Assembly: GCF_036417355.1 (NCBI RefSeq)
Contig: NZ_CP143889.1
Coordinates: 1,984,001-2,048,000, forward strand
Direction of reading: 5' to 3'
Length of the DNA stretch: 64,000 nt
From: Akkermansia sp. RCC_12PD
GTDB taxonomy: Bacteria > Verrucomicrobiota > Verrucomicrobiia > Verrucomicrobiales > Akkermansiaceae
Made by a program: the position numbers and the translations under genes. This document shows positions 56,365 to 64,000 of this stretch, piece by piece; positions within the stretch are counted from its first letter, which is position 1, and each line of letters starts with the position of its first letter. Below the pieces are notes generated by a model, which saw only the letters and a program-made list of their open reading frames with translations, was not told where the DNA came from and searched no databases.

Positions 56365-58053
56365 ATGAGCACAACTGAACTGGCGGAGCTGATTGACAGC
56401 AAGTTCCGCGAATTACGAGAAGGTTCCATCGTTACCGGAACCATCCAGGAAATCCGTCCCCAAGTCGTCTTGGTGGACATCGGCTACAAGTCCGAAGGCG
56501 CTATTTCCATTTCCGAGTTTGAAGACGAGGAGATCGAAGTAGGGGACCAGATCGAGGTCCTTCTGGAACGCCTCGAAAACGACGAAGGTATCGTCGTCCT
56601 TTCCAAGGAAAAGGCCGCCCATAAGCAGAATTGGGACAAGATCGTGGGCGTGTACCGCGACGGCGGCCTGGTCAAGGGCAAAGTGAAGAGCGTCGTCAAG
56701 GGCGGCCTGATGGTCAACGTTGGCGTGGAAGCCTTCCTTCCCGGTTCCCAGGTGGATATCATTCCTCCGCGCGACCTGAACGAGTATGTGGGCAAGGTTT
56801 ACGAGTTCAAGATCGTCAAGGTGAACGACGACCGCAAGAATATCGTTCTTTCCCGCCGCGAGGTGATCGAAGCCGAACGCGCCGACCAGCGCCAGCGCTT
56901 CCTTGAAACCGTCAAGGAAGGCGACAAGGTGGAAGGCCTCGTGAAGAATATTACTGACTTCGGCGCTTTCGTGGACCTCCGCGGCATGGACGGCCTGCTC
57001 CACATTACGGACATGAGCTGGGGCCGCGTGAACCATCCGAGCGAAATGCTCCACATCGGCCAGTCCCTGGAAGTCGTGATTCTGGAAGTGGACCGCGACA
57101 AGGAACGCGTTTCCCTGGGCCTGAAACAGATGACGGACAATCCCTGGGCGGACATCGAACGCAAGTACCCGATCAATTCCCAAGTCAAGGGCCGCGTGAC
57201 CAAGCTCCTGCCGTACGGCGCCTTCGTGGAGCTGGAAAAAGGCGTGGAAGGCCTTGTTCACGTTTCCGAACTGTCCTGGGTCAAGAGAATCACCCGTCCG
57301 AGCGACGTACTGAAGCTGGACCAGGAGATCGAAGCCGTTGTGCTTTCCATTTCCGTCAAGGAACAGAAGATCTCCCTCGGCGTCCGTCAGCTGGAAGACA
57401 ATCCCTGGGCGGATATCGAATCCCGCTTCCCGATCGGCACCGTTATCAAGGGCCAGGTCCGCAACCTTACTCCCTACGGTGCCTTTGTGGGCCTGGAAGA
57501 AGGCATCGATGGCATGATCCACGTGTCCGACATGAGCTGGACCCGCAAGATCAACCACCCCTCCGAAGTGCTCAAGAAGGGCGACGAAGTGGAAGCCATC
57601 GTTCTGGAAATCAAGAAGGAAGACCAGCGCGTCTCCCTTGGCATCAAGCAGCTTGAGTCCGATCCGTGGGAATCCATCAACGACCGCTTCAAGGTGGGCG
57701 ACATGGTGAGCGGCCAGGTGGCCAAGATCGCCAGCTTCGGCGCCTTTGTGAATCTGGACGGCGACATCGACGGCCTGATCCACATTTCCCAGCTGAGCGA
57801 AGACCATGTGGAACGCGTGAAGGACGTGATCAAGGTGGGTGATGAAATCACCGCCCGCGTGATCAAGGTGGACAGCATCGAACGCCGTATCGGCCTTTCC
57901 ATCAAGGCCGTCAATTACGACACCGAACAGCTCCGCCGTGAAACCGCTTCCTTTGAAGCCCTTCGCCCGAGCAGCGACATGGTCGGTCTGGAACACGCCT
58001 TCAATCTGGCTACCCGTGAAAACGAAGAATGGAGCCCCTCTGAAGAGAAATAA
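56365..58053 (+). CDS. rpsA: 30S ribosomal protein S1
   Basis: Binds mRNA leaders and delivers them to the 30S subunit, which matters in a genus where Shine-Dalgarno signals look weak. The 562-residue protein has six S1 (OB-fold) domains at about 20-90, 105-172, 190-260, 275-345, 362-432 and 450-520. The later ones repeat the pattern G-x-V-x-x-I/L-x-x-[FY]-G-A-F-V and end in SLG-x-[KR]-Q. The C-terminus is acidic. A strong terminator follows. Confidence 0.96.
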   Translation: MSTTELAELIDSKFRELREGSIVTGTIQEIRPQVVLVDIGYKSEGAISISEFEDEEIEVGDQIEVLLERLENDEGIVVLSKEKAAHKQNWDKIVGVYRDGGLVKGKVKSVVKGGLMVNVGVEAFLPGSQVDIIPPRDLNEYVGKVYEFKIVKVNDDRKNIVLSRREVIEAERADQRQRFLETVKEGDKVEGLVKNITDFGAFVDLRGMDGLLHITDMSWGRVNHPSEMLHIGQSLEVVILEVDRDKERVSLGLKQMTDNPWADIERKYPINSQVKGRVTKLLPYGAFVELEKGVEGLVHVSELSWVKRITRPSDVLKLDQEIEAVVLSISVKEQKISLGVRQLEDNPWADIESRFPIGTVIKGQVRNLTPYGAFVGLEEGIDGMIHVSDMSWTRKINHPSEVLKKGDEVEAIVLEIKKEDQRVSLGIKQLESDPWESINDRFKVGDMVSGQVAKIASFGAFVNLDGDIDGLIHISQLSEDHVERVKDVIKVGDEITARVIKVDSIERRIGLSIKAVNYDTEQLRRETASFEALRPSSDMVGLEHAFNLATRENEEWSPSEEK

Positions 58054-58084
58054 GCTTCACTTCGTTTTACACTGATTGATTTGG

Positions 58085-58119
58085 CCGCCGCGGATGTTCT
58101 GTCCGCGGCGGTTTTTTTT
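58085..58119 (+). terminator. rpsA terminator
   Basis: A 10-bp perfect stem (ccgccgcgga / tccgcggcgg) with a 7-base loop, then eight T. Confidence 0.95.
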
Positions 58120-58149
58120 CTAATTCTAAATAAGGCTGGAAAAAATCTT

Positions 58150-58180
58150 GAGTTAGTTCCGACTAAGGGGTTAACTAATT
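58150..58180. promoter_or_regulatory. Putative operator of the DtxR/MntR regulator
   Basis: The palindrome ttagt-tccg-actaa (58153-58166) overlaps a wider one in which gttagtt and aactaa face each other (to 58179). Two interleaved AT-rich palindromes 10 to 40 bases ahead of a DtxR/MntR gene suggest autoregulation. No experimental consensus for this genus is known to me. Confidence 0.4.
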
Positions 58181-58189
58181 TCTCACACC

Positions 58190-58591
58190 ATGCTGGAACT
58201 TACCAAGAGCAATGAGGATTACCTGGAGGCCATCGGCCTGCTGTCTGAAAAGAACGGCACAGCCCAGGTGCGGGATATTGCGGAAATGCTCAAGGTGAAG
58301 ATGCCTTCCGTGACTTCCGCCGTGAAGCAGCTGGCGGACATGGGCCTGGTGGAATACACGCAGTATGCCCCCGTCAAGCTGACTCCGCAGGGGCGCAGAA
58401 TAGCGGGCAAGATCATCGTCAGCCACGGCATTTTGTTTGATTTCCTGCGTGAAGAACTCGCCCTGTCGGAGGAACGGGCCAATGAGGTTGCCTGCCAGAT
58501 TGAGCACATCATGACTTTTGAGGAGATTGAACGGCTCAAGTCCTGCCGTATTCGCCCGTTTGCGGACGGTGTGGAAAACGGAGGCAGATAG
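58190..58591 (+). CDS. DtxR/MntR family metal-dependent transcriptional regulator
   Basis: A 133-residue protein. The N-terminal winged helix (LTKSNEDYLEAIGLLSEKNGTAQVRDIAEMLKVKMPSVTSAVKQLADMGLVEYTQYAPVKLTPQGRRIA) is the DtxR/MntR DNA-binding domain. The dimer and metal domain follows with HGILFDFLREELALSEERANEVACQIEHIMTFEEIERLKS, whose Asp8/Glu/His residues match MntR-type metal ligands. It lacks the SH3-like third domain, as MntR does. It probably senses Mn2+ or Fe2+ and represses a transporter. No metal-transport gene is adjacent. Confidence 0.88.
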   Translation: MLELTKSNEDYLEAIGLLSEKNGTAQVRDIAEMLKVKMPSVTSAVKQLADMGLVEYTQYAPVKLTPQGRRIAGKIIVSHGILFDFLREELALSEERANEVACQIEHIMTFEEIERLKSCRIRPFADGVENGGR

Positions 58592-58930
58592 GGTGTCTTG
58601 ATCCGGGGGGGACTGCAAGGTTCGCGTCCTTGTAAAGGAGACTGGGAATTCCGTTTTTGTGGAGGACGATTTCTGTTTTCCACGGCGGGATTTTACGAGT
58701 TACGGAAGGCGAGTAAGAAAAATTTTCTTCTCCCGGGTTTCAGGGGAGTTTTTTTGCCATGAAAGTCGGGAGCTTTTCCGTCCCGGGTTCCGGGAGTGCG
58801 GGAATGGAAGGAAGTATTGGAGGGGCAGGGCTGGTTCCTGTGTGGCCATTTGCCGGCTCATGGCGCGATGATTTGAAGGCACGGCATTTTGCCCTTTTCC
58901 GCTTGTCTGATTCATGGTAGGTTCCCGCGC
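58592..58930. other. Intergenic stretch with no gene seen
   Basis: About 340 bases between the DtxR/MntR gene and prfB. Several T-rich tracts occur but no clear stem or gene. The prfB promoter should be here. Confidence 0.4.
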
Positions 58931-60050
58931 ATGGATCCCCATATCGCTGCAGATCTCTCGGCGCTCGACACGGCTGCTTTGCACAGCCGTCTTTCCGAGC
59001 TCGGGAGCTATCTTTGACCTGGACGGCATACAAAAACGAGTAGCCGAGTTGGACGAACGCATGAGCGCCCCGGATTTTTGGGATGACCAGAACGCCGCGC
59101 GGGCGCTGATGGCGGAAGTGAATCCCCTGAAGCACAGGATGGAGGCGTTTTCCTCCCTGAAGTCGCGCCTGGAAGATATAGACGCCACGATTGAACTGGC
59201 CCAGGAGGCGGACGACGACGACCTGGGACGTGAGGCTGTGGAAGAGTTCGGAAAATGGGAGAAGTCCCTGGCCGATTTTGAGCTGCTGACCCTGCTGAAT
59301 TCTCCGCAGGACCAGGCTTCCTGTTATTTGACGATTCATGCCGGAGCCGGCGGCACGGAGGCCTGCGACTGGGCATCCATGCTGCTGCGCATGTATATGC
59401 GCTGGTGCGAACGCCGCGGCTTTACGGTGACTTATCTGGAAAGTACGGACGGCGACGATGCCGGCATCCGTTCCGTGACCGTGAAGGTGGACGGGGAGTA
59501 TGCCTACGGTTATTTGAAGAACGAGCGCGGCATTCACCGCCTGGTGCGCATTTCTCCCTTTGATTCCGCCGGAAAGAGGCACACTTCCTTTGCGTCCCTG
59601 GACGCTACTCCGGAGGTTTCCGATTCCATCAACATTGAGATTCTGGACAAGGATTTGAAGGTGGATACCTACCGTTCCGGCGGCAAGGGCGGCCAGAACG
59701 TGAACAAGGTGGAAACCGCCGTGCGCATCACGCACATTCCTTCCGGAGTGATCGTGGCCTGCCAGAATGAACGCAGCCAGTTGCGTAACAAGGAAGAGGC
59801 CATGAATATGCTGCGCGCCAAGCTGTACCAGATTGAGGAAGACAAGAAGCAGGCTGAGGCGGACCGTCAGTACAGTGAGAAGGGGGACATCGGCTGGGGT
59901 AACCAGATCCGGTCCTATGTCTTCCAGCCTTACCAGATGGTGAAGGACCTGCGCACGGGCGTGGAGTCCGGCAACATTCAGGACGTGATGGACGGCAACC
60001 TGGACCCCTTTATTGAGGCCATGCTGCGCGGCCACAAGCGCGACCGCTGA
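58931..60050 (+). CDS. prfB: Peptide chain release factor 2 (programmed +1 frameshift)
   Basis: Recognises UGA and UAA stop codons and triggers peptide release. Translation starts at ATG 58931 and reaches an in-frame TGA at 59015-59017 after 28 codons. The sequence ctcgggagctatCTTTGAC is the RF2 frameshift site: a Shine-Dalgarno-like GGGAG, the slippery CTT and the weak UGA-C. After the +1 shift the frame continues from GAC 59016 to 60050, giving about 372 residues. The RF2 landmarks SPFDSAGKRH (stop recognition) and SGGKGGQNVNKVE (catalytic GGQ) are intact. The site lets RF2 regulate its own level. Confidence 0.96.
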
Positions 60051-60062
60051 CATTTTCCTTTT

Positions 60063-60782
60063 ATGTCTGCCGCTCTGACCATAGACGTTCTTTCCCTGTT
60101 TCCGGAGATGGTGGAAGCCCCCCTGGCGGGGAGCATCCTCGGCAAGGCCCGTGAAAAGGGCCTTGTGGAGGTGCGCTGCCACAATATCAGGGACTGGACG
60201 AAGGACAGGCACCGCAAGACGGACGATTATCTTTGCGGAGGCGGACAGGGCATGCTGCTGAAGCCGGAACCTATTTTCGCCGCCGTGGAGGAACTCAGGC
60301 GCCCGGAAACGCGGGTGGTGCTGATGACTCCGCAGGGGAGGACGTTCAACCAGGACCTGGCCGGGGAACTGGCCGCTTCCGGCGGCCATCTCATCATTCT
60401 TTGCGGCCATTACGAGGGGGTGGACCACCGCGTGGTGGAGGAACTGGTGGACGTAGAATTGTCCATCGGGGACTACATCCTGACCAACGGAGCCATAGCC
60501 GCCGTCGTGGTCATTGACGCCGTGGCGCGGCTGATTCCCGGGGTGCTGGGGGATGAACGTTCTTCCGTGGAGGAGTCTTTTTCCAACGGTTTGCTGGAGG
60601 CTCCCGCCTACACCAAGCCGAATGAGTTCCGCGGCCTGTCCGTTCCGGAAATCCTGCTGAGCGGCAACCATCCCGCCATTGAGAAATGGAAGCATGAACG
60701 GTCCCTGGAACGTACGCGCCTGAACCGTCCGGATTTATGGCGGGCATGGGTGGAGGCGCATCCGGAGGACGGCGCCAGGTGA
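60063..60782 (+). CDS. trmD: tRNA (guanine(37)-N1)-methyltransferase
   Basis: Methylates G37 next to the anticodon and prevents frameshifting. The 239-residue SPOUT enzyme has IDVLSLFPEMVEAPLAGSILGKA, YLCGGGQGMLLKPEPI, ILCGHYEGVDHRV (AdoMet knot) and YILTNGAIAAVVVIDAVARLIPGVLGDERSS. It follows prfB by 12 bases. The usual neighbours rpsP, rimM and rplS are not adjacent. Confidence 0.95.
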   Translation: MSAALTIDVLSLFPEMVEAPLAGSILGKAREKGLVEVRCHNIRDWTKDRHRKTDDYLCGGGQGMLLKPEPIFAAVEELRRPETRVVLMTPQGRTFNQDLAGELAASGGHLIILCGHYEGVDHRVVEELVDVELSIGDYILTNGAIAAVVVIDAVARLIPGVLGDERSSVEESFSNGLLEAPAYTKPNEFRGLSVPEILLSGNHPAIEKWKHERSLERTRLNRPDLWRAWVEAHPEDGAR

Positions 60783-60810
60783 GATATTTGGCCGTCGCGT
60801 CAAATTTCTC

Positions 60811-60839
60811 TTGCCAAGAGGGGGGGCTTCCGTTATAAG
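60811..60839 (+). promoter_or_regulatory. Promoter of the small basic protein gene
   Basis: TTGCCA at 60811-60816, a 17-base spacer, and TATAAG at 60834-60839. A start near 60846 gives a leader of about 60 bases. This is one of the best sigma-70-like promoters in the window. Confidence 0.7.
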
Positions 60840-60905
60840 ACCTCGCCTGCCACCGTGAGGGTGGTGTAAAGCACCTTTCTGAACCTTTTACGAAATCACA
60901 AGATC

Positions 60906-61061
60906 ATGTCCAAGCATTCCAGCCTCAAAGCAACCGGTACCGTAGGCGGCAAGCGTTCCGTCCTGAAGCGTTTCGAACGCGTCAAGCTCCTCAAGGAACG
61001 CGGTGAATGGAAGAAGGGCCAAAGCCCCCTCGGCCTGCCGAAGACCAAGCATGAAGCTTAA
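60906..61061 (+). CDS. Small basic protein (TIGR04137 type, Chlamydiae/Verrucomicrobiota)
   Basis: A 51-residue, Lys/Arg-rich protein starting MSKHSSLKATGTVGGKRSVLKRFERVKLL and ending PLGLPKTKHEA. This matches the short basic protein family found in Chlamydiae, Verrucomicrobiota and Planctomycetota, thought to be ribosome-associated (established only by conservation). A strong promoter lies at 60811-60839 and a terminator at 61132-61168, so it is its own transcription unit. Confidence 0.88.
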   Translation: MSKHSSLKATGTVGGKRSVLKRFERVKLLKERGEWKKGQSPLGLPKTKHEA

Positions 61062-61131
61062 GCCTGACAGTGTTTCCGCCGGGATTTTCCCTCTGCGGGG
61101 CCGTTATGGCGCATCATTTTCCTAATACAGG

Positions 61132-61168
61132 AAGCCTCTCGGATGTCTATAAACCGGGAGGCTTTTTT
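61132..61168 (+). terminator. Terminator of the small basic protein gene
   Basis: An 11-bp stem (aagcctctcgg / ccgggaggctt) with an 11-base loop, followed by a T-run. Confidence 0.88.
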
Positions 61169-61261
61169 CTTCTGGCGGAACTTTTCCCCTTGGAAAACGT
61201 GTTCTGCCGGCAAAACAAACAAATAAAAAACATCCGCTGAGATAGCGGACATTACATCGAT

Positions 61262-62914
61262 ATGAGTGAAGAACAACATGGCTCCGAAGAAAACGGAGGT
61301 ATCCGCATTAATAAATTCCTGGCATCCTGCGGCATTGATTCCCGCCGGGTGGCTGACAGATTGATTGAGGAAGGACGTGTGGAGGTGAACGGGAAAGTTA
61401 TTGATACTCCCGGAATGAAAGTAACCGATAAGGATTTCGTGAAGGTGGACGGCCGCCACATGACTCCCATGGAGGAAGTGGTAGTGCTGCTGAACAAGCC
61501 CCGCGGCTATGTGTGCAGCCGTGAGGCCCAGGGCGCGATTGGCACTGTTTACGACTTGCTGCCGCCCCGTTTGCGCCATTTGAATTACGTGGGCCGCCTG
61601 GATGCCGATTCCGAGGGCCTGCTGATCATGACCAACAAGGGAGAGCTGACTCAGACCCTTTCCCATCCCACCGGAGGCATTGAGAAGGAGTACTGGGTGA
61701 CGGTGGATCAGAATTTTGACAATTCCGTCCTGATGCAGTTCCTGCGCGGAGTCCGCATTCCGGAAGGCAACGCCAAGGCCAAATATGTCTGCCGCGCTTC
61801 CGCGCGCCGCGCCTGCATCGTGCTGGAGCAGGGCTTGAAACGGCAGGTCCGCCAGATGTTCCAGTGCCTGGGCCTGCGCGTGCGTAAGCTGGTGCGCGTG
61901 CGCATCGGTTCCTTGTGGGGCGGTGATTTGGACCCAGGAAGCTGGAGGTTCATGGATGATGCCGATGTGGCTCTTCTTCTGAAGAATCCGCCCCGCCAGC
62001 GCAAGTACCTGGGTGCGGCCCAGCTTGCCACCGGGACTTCCGCCAAAACGGAACAATCCGGCAGCGCTTCTGACTCCGATGAGGGTTATGTATTTAATCC
62101 GGACGATTTTGAAGCGGGAGAATCTTATGAGCCTTCTCCCGAGATGAAGACCCGTTTTGCAGATACGGACGAACAGGATGAGGTCGCGGAAGGTGATGTG
62201 ATGCGGGATGATTCTTTCCGTTCCCGTGACCGCCGGAATGACCGGAGCGACGATTTCCGAGGTCGCCGCGAAGGTGGTTTTGGAGGCGACCGCCGTGAAG
62301 GAGGATTCCAGAGGCGTGAAGGCGGTTTCAATAGGGATCGTCGCGAGGGAGGTTTCCAGCGCCGCGAAGGCGGCTTCGGAGGCGACCGCCGTGAGGGAGG
62401 CTTCCAAAGGCGTGAAGGCGGTTTCAATAGGGATCGCCGTGAGGGAGGTTTCCAACGCCGTGAAGGCGGTTTTAGAGGAGATCGTCGCGAGGGAGGTTTC
62501 CAGCGCCGTGAAGGCGGTTTTGGGGGTGACCGTCGCGAGGGAGGTTTCCAGAGGCGTGAAGGCGGTTTCGGAGGAGATCGTCGCGAAGGAGGTTTTCAAC
62601 GTCGTGAAGGCGGCTTCGGAGGTGACCGTCGCGAGGGAGGTTTCCAGAGGCGTGAAGGCGGTTTCGGAGGAGATCGTCGCGAAGGAGGTTTTCAACGTCG
62701 TGAAGGCGGCTTCGGAGGTGACCGTCGCGAGGGAGGTTTCCAGCGTCGTGAAGGCGGTTTTGGAGGAAATCGTCGTGAGGGAGATTTCCAGCGTCGCGAA
62801 GGAGGTTTTCAACGCCGTGAAGGTGGCTTCCAGCGCCGCGAAGGAGGATTCCGCAAGCCCGGCTTCGGAGGCAGATCCTCCGGCGGTTTTTCCCGCGGAG
62901 GCAGAGGACGTTAA
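61262..62914 (+). CDS. Pseudouridine synthase (RsuA/RluB family) with a long Arg/Gly-rich repeat tail
   Basis: A 550-residue protein. An S4 RNA-binding domain (INKFLASCGIDSRRVADRLIEEGRVEVNGKVI, residues 15-47) precedes the RsuA/RluB catalytic domain, with the active Asp in YVGRLDADSEGLLIMTNKG near residue 119 and RQVRQMFQCLGLRVRKLVRVRIGSL near 200-225. After an acidic linker (residues about 262-330), the C-terminal 200 residues are tandem 16-residue units made of REGGF-x-x-D-R and REGGFQR: eleven units, then shorter ones and a GGRSSGGFSRGGRGR end. The tail is strongly basic and probably binds RNA or keeps the enzyme on ribosomes or nucleoprotein. Confidence 0.88.
   Translation: MSEEQHGSEENGGIRINKFLASCGIDSRRVADRLIEEGRVEVNGKVIDTPGMKVTDKDFVKVDGRHMTPMEEVVVLLNKPRGYVCSREAQGAIGTVYDLLPPRLRHLNYVGRLDADSEGLLIMTNKGELTQTLSHPTGGIEKEYWVTVDQNFDNSVLMQFLRGVRIPEGNAKAKYVCRASARRACIVLEQGLKRQVRQMFQCLGLRVRKLVRVRIGSLWGGDLDPGSWRFMDDADVALLLKNPPRQRKYLGAAQLATGTSAKTEQSGSASDSDEGYVFNPDDFEAGESYEPSPEMKTRFADTDEQDEVAEGDVMRDDSFRSRDRRNDRSDDFRGRREGGFGGDRREGGFQRREGGFNRDRREGGFQRREGGFGGDRREGGFQRREGGFNRDRREGGFQRREGGFRGDRREGGFQRREGGFGGDRREGGFQRREGGFGGDRREGGFQRREGGFGGDRREGGFQRREGGFGGDRREGGFQRREGGFGGDRREGGFQRREGGFGGNRREGDFQRREGGFQRREGGFQRREGGFRKPGFGGRSSGGFSRGGRGR
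62272..62800 (+). repeat. 48-bp tandem repeats in the pseudouridine synthase tail
   Basis: Eleven tandem units of 48 bases, each coding 16 residues, vary mainly at synonymous positions and in the four-residue core (GGD, NRD, RGD or GGN). Synonymous variation between units shows they are old enough to have drifted, though a block with alternating ggaggagat and ggaggtgac recently duplicated. The repeats keep all reading frames open on both strands, which produces misleading ORFs. Confidence 0.9.
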
Positions 62915-62932
62915 TCATTTACTTGTGCCGGT

Positions 62933-64000
62933 ATGAAGAGACATTGCAGATGGTGGTTCCTTGCCGGATTATGCGCGCTGTGCCTGGCACAGCCTTCTCT
63001 TCAGGCATCTCCTGTTCCTCCTTCTCCGGTTTCCTCCGGAGAAGGAGATTTTGACGCCTATCTGGCCGGGCTCAGGGAGAAAGCCATGAACGGAGACGCA
63101 GATGCGGCCAAACAACTGGTCGTGCATTATGAGGTGGCCGGCAATGTGCCGGAAACTTCCCGATGGATGAATCAGTACGTTTCCCTGACGGAGAAGGCGG
63201 CCGATGCCGGGAACGTGTCTGCCATGCTGGACCTGGGCAAGCTGTTTTACACCGGCAGCCGTCTTTATCCCAAGAATATGGAGAAAGCCCGGTTCTGGTT
63301 TACCCGCGCCGCAGACAGCGGCAATGCGGATGCCCAGTATCAGACGGCGGCGATGATTTCCAAGGGCATGGGAGGCCTCCGGGACGAGGCCCTGGCCACC
63401 AGCTATTATGAAAAGGCCCTCCATTCCTGGCAGAAGGAGGCGGAGGCGGGCGATCCCAAGGCCGCCCTGTGGGTGGGCCTTCTTTATGAAAGGAAGCTGG
63501 TTCCCGGCAGTTCCCCGGAGAAGTCCGTCCCCTGGCTGACGCGTGCGGCCGAACACGGGAACCTGACAGCCCAGGGGCTGCTTGGCTTCAAGTACCGGGA
63601 CGGCCTCGGCGTGCCCAGGGATGCGAATTGGGCCGTGCAATGGTTTGAAAAGGCCGCGCAGCAAAAGGATTTGGGTGCTGTCATGGAACTGGGCATCATG
63701 TACCGGGACGGCAAGTATATGCCCCGGGACATGGAGAAGGCCCGCCAATGGTTTGAGAAGGGTGCGGAGTGGAAGGACCCGTACAGCATGGCTGCCTTGG
63801 CAGATATGCTCATGGAGGATTCCCCGTCCGGGGAGCATGCCGCCCGCGCTCTGTCTTTGTATAGGGAAGCCGCCGCAATCGGCTATGCTCCCGCGGCCCT
63901 GAAGGCCGCGGAACTTCTTCAGAACGGCAAGGGCGGCGAACTGGATGCCGATGAGGCTTACAGGCTTCTGCGCCGCGTCGTGGATGCTACGGGAAGTCCC
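62933..64000 (+). CDS. Secreted Sel1-repeat (TPR-like) protein, partial
   Basis: Starts at ATG 62933 and is still open at the window edge (356 codons). It has a Sec signal peptide (MKRHCRWWFLAGLCALCLAQPSLQA) followed by Sel1 repeats with the pattern A-x-x-x-G-x-x-x-A-x-x-x-L-G-x-x-Y-x-x-G...A-x-x-W-F-x-x-A-A, for example NVSAMLDLGKLFYTGSRLYPKNMEKARFWFTRAADSG and LTAQGLLGFKYRDGLGVPRDANWAVQWFEKAAQQ. At least six repeats are visible. It probably mediates protein-protein contacts in the periplasm or on the surface. It starts 18 bases after the pseudouridine synthase. Confidence 0.8.
   Translation, partial: MKRHCRWWFLAGLCALCLAQPSLQASPVPPSPVSSGEGDFDAYLAGLREKAMNGDADAAKQLVVHYEVAGNVPETSRWMNQYVSLTEKAADAGNVSAMLDLGKLFYTGSRLYPKNMEKARFWFTRAADSGNADAQYQTAAMISKGMGGLRDEALATSYYEKALHSWQKEAEAGDPKAALWVGLLYERKLVPGSSPEKSVPWLTRAAEHGNLTAQGLLGFKYRDGLGVPRDANWAVQWFEKAAQQKDLGAVMELGIMYRDGKYMPRDMEKARQWFEKGAEWKDPYSMAALADMLMEDSPSGEHAARALSLYREAAAIGYAPAALKAAELLQNGKGGELDADEAYRLLRRVVDATGSP

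Noticed and set aside
56413-57996. A 527-codon open frame antisense to rpsA
   Set aside because: It mirrors the regular codon pattern of the S1 repeats. The product has no family features and no start context.
58740-60695. A 651-codon open frame antisense to prfB and trmD
   Set aside because: It covers two certain genes and shows only low-complexity His/Gln/Val-rich product.
62272-62800. Possible CRISPR array
   Set aside because: The regular units lack unique spacers, keep one coding frame, and encode a low-complexity protein tail.
61058-62812. A 584-codon antisense frame with FATLETSLATV-type repeats
   Set aside because: The 48-bp repeats are open in every frame. The sense frame continues from a real pseudouridine synthase; the antisense one does not start from any known domain.

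Overview
The window comes from a Verrucomicrobiota bacterium of the genus Akkermansia, or a very close relative. The 16S rRNA gene is Akkermansia-like over its conserved stretches but, from memory, differs from A. muciniphila in parts of the first third and in the V4 helix, so a sister species is likely (inference). The TIGR04137-type small basic protein and protein starts that often lack a Shine-Dalgarno sequence fit this. Most of the window is GC-rich housekeeping DNA.

Layout. 1-5885: tail of an upstream gene, an energy-coupling-factor Co/Ni importer (cbiM, cbiQ, cbiO), a small membrane protein, a lipocalin-like lipoprotein, argB and corA. 6061-9525: rplI, purH, pdxJ, acpS. 9526-15170: a two-gene secreted unit containing a large GH42-like protein, set between long gene-poor stretches with possible gene remnants. 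15179-20628: pckG, an amidase lipoprotein, recG and a secreted helical protein. 20779-29608: a secreted beta-propeller protein, a small secreted protein, actB and actA of alternative complex III with a DUF6714 gene between them, and a Tat-exported Gfo/Idh/MocA protein. 29908-32373: a lipoprotein, aroB and a thioredoxin-fold-like protein. 32577-38385: a complete rRNA operon (promoter, long leader, 16S, tRNA-Ala, tRNA-Ile, 23S, 5S, terminator). 38732-45254: an SDR-like protein, dapA, dapB, folK, panB, a TIM-barrel isomerase, an M23 peptidase and a GYF_2 membrane protein.

45255-54585 is an accessory region. Its left part (about 45300-51150) is strikingly AT-rich and holds four co-oriented genes: a protein with two TIR domains around a Nudix-like domain, a free-standing paralogue of that Nudix-like domain, a free-standing RyR domain, and a membrane protein with three TM helices, two TrkA-N/RCK-like Rossmann domains and a C-terminal RyR domain. 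The set reads as an NAD+-derived nucleotide signalling or defence system: a TIR enzyme makes a messenger, and RyR or Nudix-like modules sense it and control a membrane effector. This is the most interesting part of the window. To its right lie a 3' fragment of tRNA-Pro, a set of decayed secreted-protein genes, and the intact tRNA-Pro(CGG), which looks like a used tRNA integration site.

54680-64000 returns to core genes: a GNAT acetyltransferase, an exported nitroreductase, rpsA, a DtxR/MntR regulator, prfB with its programmed +1 frameshift, trmD, the small basic protein, a pseudouridine synthase with a long Arg/Gly repeat tail, and the start of a Sel1-repeat protein that runs off the window.
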